A DNA stretch of 21,600 nt. Source: Pseudomonadota bacterium (GTDB taxonomy: Bacteria; Pseudomonadota; Alphaproteobacteria; Rhizobiales; Beijerinckiaceae). The DNA is taken from assembly GCA_023450615.1 (NCBI GenBank), contig JAEXGT010000074.1, positions 1 through 21,600 on the forward strand. Direction: 5' to 3'. The notes beneath the pieces were generated by a model. The model saw nothing but the letters and a program-made list of their open reading frames with translations. It ran no database searches and was not told the DNA's origin. Both the position numbers and the translations under genes were made by a program. Below, one piece after another: positions 1 through 7,880 of the stretch; within the stretch, counting starts at the first letter, position 1, and each line of letters begins with the position of its first letter.

Positions 1-80
1 AGCCGCGCCCCTCTCGCGGCAAACCACCTATAGAGCTGCCCACAGGCAGCGCCTCGTTAGGTTCCAAGCAATACCCCTAC

Positions 81-94
81 TTTGTGATTACAAA
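81..94. promoter_or_regulatory. Upstream operator-like palindrome, copy 1
   Basis: The site reads TTTGTGATTACAAA, an inverted repeat with one mismatch between its 7-base halves. The same 14 bases recur at 163-176, 82 bp away, which is close to eight helical turns, so both sites would lie on the same DNA face. The A/T-flanked TTGT...ACAA architecture resembles operators of GntR-type regulators, but that family assignment is inference. Confidence 0.55.
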
Positions 95-131
95 CTTTTC
101 GATGCTGAAGTCTTGATGGCTCCGTTATCGG

Positions 132-161
132 TTGACAAGCGTCACAGACCCGAAATACAAA
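132..161 (+). promoter_or_regulatory. Putative sigma70 promoter of the catabolic cluster
   Basis: A perfect TTGACA (-35) lies at 132-137, and a TACAAA (-10-like) lies at 156-161 after an 18-bp spacer. The operator-like repeat at 163-176 would cover the start site, as expected for a repressed promoter. The -10 is imperfect and no start site is proven. If used, the promoter gives a leader of about 350 nt before the first SDR gene. Confidence 0.45.
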
Positions 162-178
162 TTTTGTGATTACAAAAT
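161..178. promoter_or_regulatory. Operator-like palindrome, copy 2, at the promoter
   Basis: The site reads ATTTTGTGATTACAAAAT. Its core (163-176) is identical to 81-94 and the symmetry extends two bases further on each side. It lies directly downstream of the putative -10 element. Binding here and at copy 1 could repress by occlusion and looping. The cognate regulator is not in the window and may be encoded to the left. Confidence 0.6.
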
Positions 179-521
179 GCGGTTCTGTTCGTCTGAAAAT
201 CACGCCCGATAAATCGGCCTGCTTGCCCTATGGCTCGGCACGGCAGGAGAGGTTTGCAACTGCTCTGACGCTTTCAAGCCGAGGCAGTGTCAAGACGCAC
301 GTGCGGATCGGTTTTGAAGGGACACATAGCGCTGACTTTCGGTGAAAAACTTCTGGAACCGTGATTAGCGGTTCGAGGCTGGCGAACGAGATATCGAGAG
401 ATGAAGATGACAGCACATCTGAAATTCGGCTTTGCCATCCGGGATTCTAAACGGGTTCATGCGTTTCAAGGCGACGACATCGCTGTCCGTCGTCTCGATC
501 TGGTTTGAAAGGGAGGGCGCT
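179..521 (+). other. Long untranslated leader or intergenic region, no gene seen
   Basis: About 340 bases separate the operator from the first SDR start. The only symmetry I see is CCGATAAATCGG at 206-217, which could be a further regulatory site. Short open frames here, on the minus strand and as an upstream extension of the SDR, lack ribosome sites and family character. No riboswitch fold was recognised by eye. Confidence 0.4.
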
Positions 522-1259
522 ATGACCTTCGACTTTGAAAGCCGGACGCTTGTTCTTACCGGTGCTAACGGTGGCATCGGCCGCGCGATTGCTGAACTGT
601 TTCATGCATCCGGCGCCAATCTCATGCTGTCGGATCTGAATAAGGATGCGCTGGACGCTTTTGCTGCATCGTTGGGCGGAAGTGCCCGTATTGCAACCAT
701 TGAGGCGGACGTATCGAGCCCCGAGGATGCCGAGAGAATAGTTTCGCTGGCCGCCGAGCGATTTGGTGGCATCGATTTCCTCGTTCCCTCAGCCGGAATC
801 TATCAAGCCAAGCCTTTCGCGGATCTGACGGATGAGGACTGGCATCGCACGATCTCCATCAATCTCGATGGCGTCTTCTATCTCTGCAAGCGGGCGTTGC
901 GAGCTCTGCAGCAGGATTCATCCATCGTGACTCTTGCTTCACTCGCGGCCTATCGCGGCGCCTATGTCAATGCGCACTACGGCGCGACAAAGGGAGCAAT
1001 GGTGTCCATGACCCGCGCGCTATCCCGCGAACTTGCCCCAAAAACGCGCGTCAACGGCGTGGCGCCTGGGATCATCGAAACGGCCATGACAAGTGAGCTT
1101 CTGAAGACGCGCATGGATGAAACCCTGTCTCAGACACCGCTCAGGCGCCTTGGTAAGCCATCGGAAATTGCATCCGTCATCGCCTTCCTCTGTTCACCGG
1201 CAGCGAGTTTCGTCACAGGCGAAACGATCCAGGTGAATGGCGGGATTTACATGGCGTGA
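522..1259 (+). CDS. SDR family oxidoreductase (first SDR of cluster)
   Basis: A 245-aa classical short-chain dehydrogenase. It has the Rossmann motif TGANGGIG at residues 13-20, Asp38 at the end of beta-2 (an NAD-preferring feature), PSAG at 89-92 where NNAG is usual, Asn114, Ser140, and the catalytic Tyr153/Lys157 in YGATK. The C-terminal FVTGETIQVNGG segment is typical of the family. The ATG at 522 is chosen because GGGAGG sits just upstream (511-516). A TTG at 432 would add 30 residues that lie before the Rossmann fold and resemble no SDR. It is the first gene of a tightly packed operon and presumably oxidises a hydroxyl group of the unknown substrate with NAD. The exact substrate cannot be read from the sequence. 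Confidence 0.9.
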   Translation: MTFDFESRTLVLTGANGGIGRAIAELFHASGANLMLSDLNKDALDAFAASLGGSARIATIEADVSSPEDAERIVSLAAERFGGIDFLVPSAGIYQAKPFADLTDEDWHRTISINLDGVFYLCKRALRALQQDSSIVTLASLAAYRGAYVNAHYGATKGAMVSMTRALSRELAPKTRVNGVAPGIIETAMTSELLKTRMDETLSQTPLRRLGKPSEIASVIAFLCSPAASFVTGETIQVNGGIYMA

Positions 1260-1276
1260 GCGAAGGGGAAACGGAT

Positions 1277-2029
1277 ATGGAACTGCTGAAGGAAAAGCGT
1301 GCGCTTGTCACCGGCGCTGGTCGCGGTCTGGGGGCGGCAATCGCCGTCGGGATGGCGGCGCAGGGTGCACATGTCATTCTGGCGGATATCGACGGCGCGG
1401 CAGCTAAGGCGCAGGCTGAAACTCTGGTTCAGAAGGGCTTTGTGGCTGAGGGCCATGCGCTCGACGTGACTGACCGTAATACGGTCAAGGCGCTGGCTGA
1501 CGATATTCTGAACAGGTTCGGTGGCCTCGACGTGCTGGTGAACAATGCCGGAGTCGCCGGTCGCGCCGCTTTCGATCAGCCTGAAGCGGTCGAGGTATGG
1601 GATCGCGTCATCGCCGTCAATCTCGAAGGCGCTTTCAATGTTTCGCACGCCTTCGTACCTGCGCTGAAAGCTGCCAAGGGCAATGTCGTTCATCTGTGCT
1701 CGGTGGCGGGCTTCGTGTCCGGGGGCTCCACGGCGGGCTATGTCGTGTCCAAGGGCGCCATCCGTTCGCTGACTCAAGTCATGGCGCGCGATCTGGCTCC
1801 GCACGGTATCCGAGTCAACGCGGTCGCACCCGGTATCATGATGAGCGAGATGGCCATCGCCCAGCTCAATCGTCCGGGCGGCACCGACTGGTTCATGAAT
1901 CGCGTCATGATGAAGCGCATCGGCGAAACCCACGAAGTCGTCGACCCCGTCGTTTTCCTGGCCTCCTCGATGGCGAGCTATATCACCGGCACGATCCTCC
2001 CGGTCGATGGCGGCTTCCTGGCAGCCTGA
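1277..2029 (+). CDS. SDR family oxidoreductase (second SDR of cluster)
   Basis: A 250-aa classical SDR. It has TGAGRGLG at residues 12-19, Asp37 after beta-2 (NAD preference), NNAG at 89-92, Asn115, Ser142, Tyr155 and Lys159 (YVVSK), and a C-terminal YITGTILPVDGG segment. It is clearly diverged from the preceding SDR, so the two probably act on different intermediates rather than being recent duplicates. I prefer the ATG at 1277 because AAGGGGAA lies about 8 bases before it. A GTG at 1256, overlapping the previous stop, would add seven residues and cannot be excluded. The gap to the upstream gene is 17 bp with the ATG, or a 4-base overlap with the GTG, so the genes are almost certainly co-transcribed. 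Substrate unknown. Confidence 0.9.
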   Translation: MELLKEKRALVTGAGRGLGAAIAVGMAAQGAHVILADIDGAAAKAQAETLVQKGFVAEGHALDVTDRNTVKALADDILNRFGGLDVLVNNAGVAGRAAFDQPEAVEVWDRVIAVNLEGAFNVSHAFVPALKAAKGNVVHLCSVAGFVSGGSTAGYVVSKGAIRSLTQVMARDLAPHGIRVNAVAPGIMMSEMAIAQLNRPGGTDWFMNRVMMKRIGETHEVVDPVVFLASSMASYITGTILPVDGGFLAA

Positions 2030-2065
2030 TTTTCGTTAGAGAGCACCGCTCCGGAGATTTATATC

Positions 2066-4255
2066 GTGCCTGAATATACAGATCTTCTACCGCACAGTTT
2101 TTGGCGGGAAATCGTTCCGACCGATGCCGATCGCGCCGCTTTCGACCTCACTCTCGGCGGCACCATGCTTTCGCAGATGCACCTGATCCGCGCCTTCGAA
2201 GAAAAGGTGCTGGAGCTCGCCGGTCAAGGATTGGTGCACGGTCCAGCACATTCGGCAATCGGCCAAGAAGGTGGCGCCGTTGGTTCTGCCGTGTCTATGC
2301 GTCCGAGCGACCAGATTAACGGTTCTCACCGCGCCCACCACCAGTTCCTTGCCAAGGCGCTTAGCTATGTCGCTCAGGACGGCATCGATCCCAAGGCGGC
2401 GTTTGATCCGGCTATTCGGACGCTGGCTCAGCGCACGCTGGCCGAAATTCTCGGCCTGGCCCAAGGCTTCTGTCGCGGTCGCGGCGGCTCCATGCATCTT
2501 CGCTGGGAAGAATCCGGCAATCTTGGCACCAATGCCATCGTCGGGGGTGGTGTGCCTATGGCTGCCGGCGCGGCATGGGCCCACAGGCGTGCCGGTACAG
2601 GTAATGTCGTCTACACCTATTTTGGTGATGGCGCGACCAATATCGGCTCGGTTCTCGAGACCATGAACCTCGCTGCCGCATGGAAGCTTCCGATCTGCTT
2701 CTTTATCGAAAACAATCGCTATGCAGTTTCGACCCATGTGAATGAAGTGACTGCGGAGCCGAGACTTTCTTCACGCGGGCTAGCATTCAACATTCCTTCC
2801 TTCAAAGTCGATGGCATGGATCCGATTGCAGTCTGGCTCGCTTCAGAAGAAGCCAATGCGATCATGCGCGCGGGAAATGGTCCTACGATCATCGAAGCCG
2901 ACGTCTATCGCTACTTCCATCAGAATGGCCCTTTGCCAGGAAGCGCTTTCGGCTACCGCTCGAAGGACGAGGAAGCTGAATGGCGCGGCCGCGATCCGCT
3001 CGATGCGCTGGCAAAGACGCTGCTCGAGCGTCAGGCGCTTGGCGAGGATGCGGTCAAGGCCTTGCGCGAGCGCTGCGTCTCCTTGATGGACGAAGTCTCT
3101 GGCGAACTGATCGAGATGCATGAAGGTAAGCGCCGCATCATCCCGTCCCTCTGGCCAGAAGAGGACTTCCGTGATTTCGGCCTGCGCGGCGACTTGTCTG
3201 AGTTCGACGGCGTCCGCTTCGAGGAGCAGGAAAGCTTCTCCGGAAAGCTCGTCGACGATGCACGCTTCATCGACATAGTTGCCGATGTCATGGCCCGCCG
3301 TATGCATTCCGATGAACGTATCGTCATTCTTGGCGAGGATGTGCATCGTCTGAAGGGCGGCACTAATGGCGCGACGCGCGGCCTGTCCGCTGAATTTCCG
3401 GACCGCGTACTGGGAACACCGATTTCTGAAAATGCCTTTACTGGCGTTGCGGGCGGCATGGCCGCGGACGGTCGCGTTCTGCCGGTTATCGAATTCATGT
3501 ATCCGGACTTCATGTGGGTTGCCGCCGATCAGGTCTTCAACCAGATTGGCAAGGCGCGCCATATGTTCGGTGGTGACAGCGACATGCCGGTGGTGCTCCG
3601 CACCAAGGTTGCCATGGGCACAGGTTACGGTTCACAGCACTCCATGGACCCGGCGGGCATCTTTGCAACCGCTCCAGGTTGGCGCATCGTGGCTCCGTCG
3701 ACGCCGTTCGATTACGTCGGACTGATGAACTCTGCGCTGCTGTGTCGTGATCCGGTTCTTGTTCTCGAACATGTCGATCTTTACGCATCGAAGGGTGCGG
3801 CTCCGGCGAGCGATCTCGATTATTTCATCCCGCTCGGCAAGGCGAAAGTCGTCCGCTCCGGATCGAAGGTCACGGTTCTGACCTATCTGGCGATGGTGGC
3901 GAAGACCCAGGCTGTCGTCAATGCTCTGAACATCGATGCCGAGATTATCGACCTGCGGTCCCTTGACCGCGCCGGAGTGGATTGGGACACCATCGAAGCA
4001 TCGATCCGCAAGACAGGTAATGTTCTTATCGTGGAACAAGGAACAGCCGGAACGTCCTATGGCGGTTGGCTCGCTGACGAGTTGCAGCGCCGCTGTTTCG
4101 ACTGGCTGGATCAGCCGATTGCGCGCGTCCATGGCGCGGAAGCGTCGCCTTCCATTTCGAAGGTTCTAGAGGCGGCCGCCACCGCGCGTCCGCAGGACAT
4201 CGAAGCGGGTTTACGCGCTGTGATGGCCGGCCAGGGCCTGCCGGTTGAAGGCTGA
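2066..4255 (+). CDS. 2-oxo-acid dehydrogenase E1, fused alpha and beta subunits (ThDP-dependent)
   Basis: A 729-aa protein that joins both E1 subunits, which are separate genes in most branched-chain, pyruvate and acetoin complexes. Residues 1 to about 360 are E1-alpha-like: a conserved HSAIGQEGG stretch (62-70) and the ThDP/Mg motif starting GDG at 187-189 and ending NN at 216-217. Residues about 395-729 are E1-beta-like: GEDV at 423-426, ISENAFTGVAGG near 453-464, HSMD near 525, and DLRSLD at 629-634. The enzyme would decarboxylate a 2-oxo acid and pass the acyl group to the lipoyl domain of the E2 encoded 17 bp downstream. The start is GTG at 2066, with GGAG at 2053-2056. The acyl specificity (acetyl, branched-chain or unusual) cannot be told by eye. 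Confidence 0.92.
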   Translation: MPEYTDLLPHSFWREIVPTDADRAAFDLTLGGTMLSQMHLIRAFEEKVLELAGQGLVHGPAHSAIGQEGGAVGSAVSMRPSDQINGSHRAHHQFLAKALSYVAQDGIDPKAAFDPAIRTLAQRTLAEILGLAQGFCRGRGGSMHLRWEESGNLGTNAIVGGGVPMAAGAAWAHRRAGTGNVVYTYFGDGATNIGSVLETMNLAAAWKLPICFFIENNRYAVSTHVNEVTAEPRLSSRGLAFNIPSFKVDGMDPIAVWLASEEANAIMRAGNGPTIIEADVYRYFHQNGPLPGSAFGYRSKDEEAEWRGRDPLDALAKTLLERQALGEDAVKALRERCVSLMDEVSGELIEMHEGKRRIIPSLWPEEDFRDFGLRGDLSEFDGVRFEEQESFSGKLVDDARFIDIVADVMARRMHSDERIVILGEDVHRLKGGTNGATRGLSAEFPDRVLGTPISENAFTGVAGGMAADGRVLPVIEFMYPDFMWVAADQVFNQIGKARHMFGGDSDMPVVLRTKVAMGTGYGSQHSMDPAGIFATAPGWRIVAPSTPFDYVGLMNSALLCRDPVLVLEHVDLYASKGAAPASDLDYFIPLGKAKVVRSGSKVTVLTYLAMVAKTQAVVNALNIDAEIIDLRSLDRAGVDWDTIEASIRKTGNVLIVEQGTAGTSYGGWLADELQRRCFDWLDQPIARVHGAEASPSISKVLEAAATARPQDIEAGLRAVMAGQGLPVEG

Positions 4256-4272
4256 GGCAGAGGGAAAAGACA

Positions 4273-5556
4273 ATGCCGGTTGAGGTTGTATTGCCTGCTC
4301 TCTCAGCAGGAATGGAAGATGCTGTCATCGCCCGCTGGCTGAAAGCCGAGGGAGATGCGGTTAAAAGGGGCGATCTGATCGCTGAGGTCGAAACCGACAA
4401 AGCGACGATGGAGCTTGAAGCCGAAACCGAAGGTCGTATCGGGAAACTTCTGGTCAAAGACGGAGTGCGTGCCACTGTCAATCAGGTCATTGCCCTACTT
4501 TTGAAAGAGGGCGAAGATGCGTCTGTCATCGGCAACGTCGATGCGAGGGATGTGCCTCTCGCTCCTGCGGGAAGCTCCACCCCGGTTGCGGCTGCATCTA
4601 TGGCAACGTCAGTACAGCCTAGGACGCCTGCGCTCGCACATGCTTCCGGACAGGTGCGCCATAGGGCATCGCCGCTCGCGCGCCGACTGGCTGCGGAGCA
4701 TAATATCTCACTCGAAAGAATGGCGGGAAGCGGCCCCCGCGGACGTATCGTGCGTATCGATGTGGAGCGGGCGGCCGCGTTGAAGTCAGCCGCATCTGCC
4801 ATTCTGGAAGGGCCCGTATCAGCGTCAACGGAGTTGTCTCCGACGTCAAAGACTGTGCCGGTTGGCATCGGTGAGCATGAAGTCATACCCCATACATCGA
4901 TGCGCCGTACGATTGCTCGCCGTCTGCTCGAAGCGAAGACCACAATTCCGCACTTTTACCTTACTGTTGACTGCAATATCGACTCGCTGTTGACGCTGCG
5001 CAAAAAGATCAACGAGACGCGTGAAAGTTCGGATCGCATCTCGGTTAATGACTTTATCATAAAGGCTTCAGCTCTTGCTCTCCGCAAGGTGCCGGATGCG
5101 AATGTCGTCTGGACTGAAGACGCTTTGCTGAAGCTCAAGGACGTGGACATAGCCGTAGCAGTAGCGACGGAGGGCGGTCTTATCACGCCGATCGTCCGCC
5201 ATGCGGACCAAATGAGCATCGGGACGATCTCGGCTGAGATGAAGTCTTTGGCTGCGCGCGCCAGGGAAAACCGTCTGAAGCCTGGAGAATTCCAGGGGGG
5301 CGGCTTCTCGATATCTAATCTTGGCATGTATGGTGTGAAATCCTTCTCTGCAATCATCAATCCGCCGCAGAGCGCCATTCTGGCTGTCGGCGCCGGTGAA
5401 CGTCGCCCAATCGAGCGTGATGGGCAGCTTGCCTTCGCGACGATGATGAGCGTGACGCTATCAGCGGATCATCGCGCCATAGACGGGGCGCTGGGTGCGC
5501 AGCTCTTAGAAGCATTCAAGACGGCTCTCGAAGAGCCTATGTCATTACTGATCTAG
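4273..5556 (+). CDS. 2-oxo-acid dehydrogenase E2, lipoyl dihydrolipoamide acyltransferase
   Basis: A 427-aa E2 with the standard order. An N-terminal lipoyl domain (about 1-85) carries the lipoylation Lys43 in ETDKATME. An Ala/Pro-rich linker follows, then a peripheral subunit-binding domain (about 130-170, RASPLARRLA...GSGPRGRIV). The catalytic domain (about 203-427) ends with DHRAIDG, in which His400 and Asp404 are the expected catalytic pair. The GGGFSISNLGMYG stretch is typical of PDH-type E2 proteins from alphaproteobacteria. It receives the acyl group from the fused E1 upstream and transfers it to CoA. No E3 (dihydrolipoamide dehydrogenase) gene is in the window, so a shared E3 must be used or the gene lies outside. 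AGAGGGA precedes the ATG. Confidence 0.93.
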   Translation: MPVEVVLPALSAGMEDAVIARWLKAEGDAVKRGDLIAEVETDKATMELEAETEGRIGKLLVKDGVRATVNQVIALLLKEGEDASVIGNVDARDVPLAPAGSSTPVAAASMATSVQPRTPALAHASGQVRHRASPLARRLAAEHNISLERMAGSGPRGRIVRIDVERAAALKSAASAILEGPVSASTELSPTSKTVPVGIGEHEVIPHTSMRRTIARRLLEAKTTIPHFYLTVDCNIDSLLTLRKKINETRESSDRISVNDFIIKASALALRKVPDANVVWTEDALLKLKDVDIAVAVATEGGLITPIVRHADQMSIGTISAEMKSLAARARENRLKPGEFQGGGFSISNLGMYGVKSFSAIINPPQSAILAVGAGERRPIERDGQLAFATMMSVTLSADHRAIDGALGAQLLEAFKTALEEPMSLLI

Positions 5557-5569
5557 GAGGAGCGCCTTC

Positions 5570-6373
5570 ATGATTACCGGGAATACCAATGTTTTTGCTA
5601 TCATCGCCAACCCGGTTCACCACGTGCGAACACCGCAGGCCTTGAATGCTTTGTTCGAGTCTCACGGCTACGACGGCATCCTTGTCCCTGTCGCAGTAAC
5701 GCCGGGTGAAGGTCTGCTTAACGCGATTGCCGCTTTGCGGTCTTTTACCAACTGGGGTGGGTTTGTGGTGACGGTTCCCCACAAGACAGAAGTCGTAGCG
5801 CTTTGCGATCGACTGACACCGCGTGCAGCAGTAGCAGGTGCAGCGAACGTCGTCCGCCGAGAGCTCGATGGAACATTGACTGGCGAACTTCTGGACGGTG
5901 TTGGCTTCGTGCGCGGTCTTGAGAATGCAGGCTTCGATATTAAGGGCAGAAGCGTTTATCTGGCTGGTGCAGGAGGAGCTGCCTCCGCTATCGCCTTCGC
6001 TCTTGCCGCTGCGGGAGTGGGCCGGTTGACCGTAACCAACCGGTCAAGTGAGAAATCTGAGAATCTTGTGGCGCGGCTTCGCGAACATTTCCCTGACGTG
6101 TCTTTTGAGGCCCAAGGCACGTTGACAGGTCATGAAGTTATCATCAACGGAACTTCTCTGGGCCTAAACCACGATGATCAACTGCCTGTGGACGCAGAGT
6201 GCTTACAGCCGGAAATGTTAGTCGCCGAAGTGATTATGTCTCCGGAACTCACGCCTCTCCTTCACATAGCAAGAGAGAAAGGCTGCAGGATACATCCTGG
6301 CAAGGCGATGCTGGATAGCCAACTCGCCGAGATCTTTGACTTCCTGACGAAGAGATCGAGTCTCCGGAATTGA
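5570..6373 (+). CDS. Shikimate/quinate dehydrogenase-like oxidoreductase (AroE superfamily), probably not biosynthetic AroE
   Basis: A 267-aa protein with both AroE-fold domains. In the substrate domain the catalytic Lys72 (VTVPHK), Asn93 (AANVV) and Asp109 (LLDGVGF) are kept. The usual HSxSP shikimate-carboxylate motif is replaced by HVRTP at 18-22, so the two serines become Val and Thr, and the usual NTDGxGF reads ELLDGVGF. The cofactor domain has GAGGAAS at 133-139 and NRSS at 157-160, a motif associated with NADP binding. The gene follows the E2 by 13 bp behind an ideal TAGGAGGAG ribosome site. The altered pocket and the catabolic operon suggest a cyclic polyol or hydroxy-acid substrate other than shikimate; this is inference. 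Confidence 0.85.
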   Translation: MITGNTNVFAIIANPVHHVRTPQALNALFESHGYDGILVPVAVTPGEGLLNAIAALRSFTNWGGFVVTVPHKTEVVALCDRLTPRAAVAGAANVVRRELDGTLTGELLDGVGFVRGLENAGFDIKGRSVYLAGAGGAASAIAFALAAAGVGRLTVTNRSSEKSENLVARLREHFPDVSFEAQGTLTGHEVIINGTSLGLNHDDQLPVDAECLQPEMLVAEVIMSPELTPLLHIAREKGCRIHPGKAMLDSQLAEIFDFLTKRSSLRN

Positions 6374-6530
6374 ACAACACCGCGAGAAGCTAGGATATGC
6401 ACAAGATGGCCATTAGCCACGACGGTATTGTTATTAGATCAGGAAATGGTGGTGATGTGACCGCGAGCATCGTGCAAGTCGCAGTCATCTGACTAACCTT
6501 TCCTAGCATGCGAAACAGGAGCCAACCGCA

Positions 6531-7880
6531 ATGAAGAAATCACTCAATTTACAACGTTCTCACGAGGCCCATTCAGCACTTCGGCATGCTATTCCTGGGG
6601 GGGTCACTTCGTCCATGCGCCGTCGCTCACGTAACCTCCTGTTCAAAAATGCTGAGGGTGGTTGTTTGATTGACCTTGATGGCAATCGGTATGTTGATTG
6701 CGTCATGGGCTTCGGCCCTATTGTAATAGGCCATGACGAGCCGGCGGTTAGATCACGACTTCACGAACAGGTTGATGCAGCCCTTATTTCAGGTGCAGAG
6801 ACTCCTGCCACGGTTAATCTCGTCAAGCGCATGCGAGATTGGATTCCCTGTGCCGAGCACATTTTGTTTCTAAGCACCGGCAGCGAGGCTGTCCACATGG
6901 CGCTCCGCATCGCCCGCGCGACAACCGGTCGAACTAAAGTGCTGCGGTTCGAAGGCCACTATCACGGTTGGATCGACCCGGCGTACACTAACGGAATGGG
7001 AATGGGGCCTGTATCACCTGATCAGGATCCATTGCCAATTCGTCCTAACAGTGCCGGGCAACTAAATTTGGAAGATCAAATCGTCGTAGGCCGGTGGAAC
7101 GACATCAAGGAGTTTGACCAACTGATTGCCAAGCATGGTGAAGATCTTGCAGCAATCATAATGGAGCCTGTCGCTTTCAATTTCGGCGGTGGACGCGCCT
7201 ACCCTGGGTACCTTGAGCACGTTCGCGAGGTTTGTACCCGAAAGGGTATCATTCTGATTTTCGACGAGGTTGTTTGCGGCTTTCGCCTTCGCAAGGGTGG
7301 CGCGCACGAGATGTTGAACGTGACACCCGACATGGCGACTTTCGCAAAAGCTATTGGGTCGGGAATTCCAATCGCCATGATAACAGGAACGAAGGCTGCA
7401 ATGGCCTGCCTGTTGGACGGACGAGTTAGTGTGGCGGGAACCTATAATGGTAATGCACTTAGTATTGCCGCTGCCGATGCAACAACTGCTCTCATCGAGA
7501 CGATCCCTGATTTCTATGAGGCTCTTGAGAAAAGGGGCGCTTGGCTCGCGGAGGGATTGCGCAAAGTTGCCGACGATCTGCGTATCCCCGTAACCGTAAA
7601 TCAAACTGGTAGCGTCGTATGTGTTTTCTGGGGCGCCGTCGGTGATGGACAAACGTTTGCATCTTGCAGCTCCAGTGACGGAACGAAGATAGCCGTAATC
7701 ATGGAGAGGTTGCTCGATTACGGTGTCTACGCCCTGGCGCGCGGAACGTTTTTCCTGTGCTACCGCCACACTGAAGAAGATCTCCAAACCATCATCGATG
7801 GCTTCCGAGAAGCTGTCCGGCAGCTTCAGGTGGAAGGAATCCTTCCGGCATCAGAATTGAAACAGGGAGAACTGGCGTGA
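6531..7880 (+). CDS. Class III PLP-dependent aminotransferase, glutamate-1-semialdehyde aminomutase-like
   Basis: A 449-aa fold-type I PLP enzyme. STGSEA at 115-120 binds the cofactor phosphate, HYHG lies at 143-146, Asp245 in FDEVVCGFR pairs with the PLP nitrogen, Lys273 (FAKAIGSG) is the Schiff-base lysine, and GTYNGNAL lies at 303-310. The overall layout resembles HemL-like proteins, but housekeeping hemL is normally a separate gene, and such HemL-like genes next to hydrolases usually act on amino acids or amines in catabolism. The gene stands 157 bp after the AroE-like gene, so it may have its own promoter, and it overlaps the following hydrolase start by four bases. An AGGAGCC sequence precedes the ATG. 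The amino donor is unknown. Confidence 0.9.
   Translation: MKKSLNLQRSHEAHSALRHAIPGGVTSSMRRRSRNLLFKNAEGGCLIDLDGNRYVDCVMGFGPIVIGHDEPAVRSRLHEQVDAALISGAETPATVNLVKRMRDWIPCAEHILFLSTGSEAVHMALRIARATTGRTKVLRFEGHYHGWIDPAYTNGMGMGPVSPDQDPLPIRPNSAGQLNLEDQIVVGRWNDIKEFDQLIAKHGEDLAAIIMEPVAFNFGGGRAYPGYLEHVREVCTRKGIILIFDEVVCGFRLRKGGAHEMLNVTPDMATFAKAIGSGIPIAMITGTKAAMACLLDGRVSVAGTYNGNALSIAAADATTALIETIPDFYEALEKRGAWLAEGLRKVADDLRIPVTVNQTGSVVCVFWGAVGDGQTFASCSSSDGTKIAVIMERLLDYGVYALARGTFFLCYRHTEEDLQTIIDGFREAVRQLQVEGILPASELKQGELA

Noticed and set aside
1..42. Minus-strand frame open from a GTG at 42 to the window edge, with GAGG upstream, possibly a divergent regulator
   Set aside because: Only 14 codons are visible, so nothing can be identified. 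It is worth reading the sequence to the left.
35..50. GCTGCC/GGCAGC hairpin as a terminator
   Set aside because: A short stem, no T run on either side, and no gene end in view.
432..521. 30-residue upstream extension of the first SDR from a TTG
   Set aside because: No ribosome site before it and the added residues do not resemble an SDR. The ATG at 522 has a strong GGGAGG.
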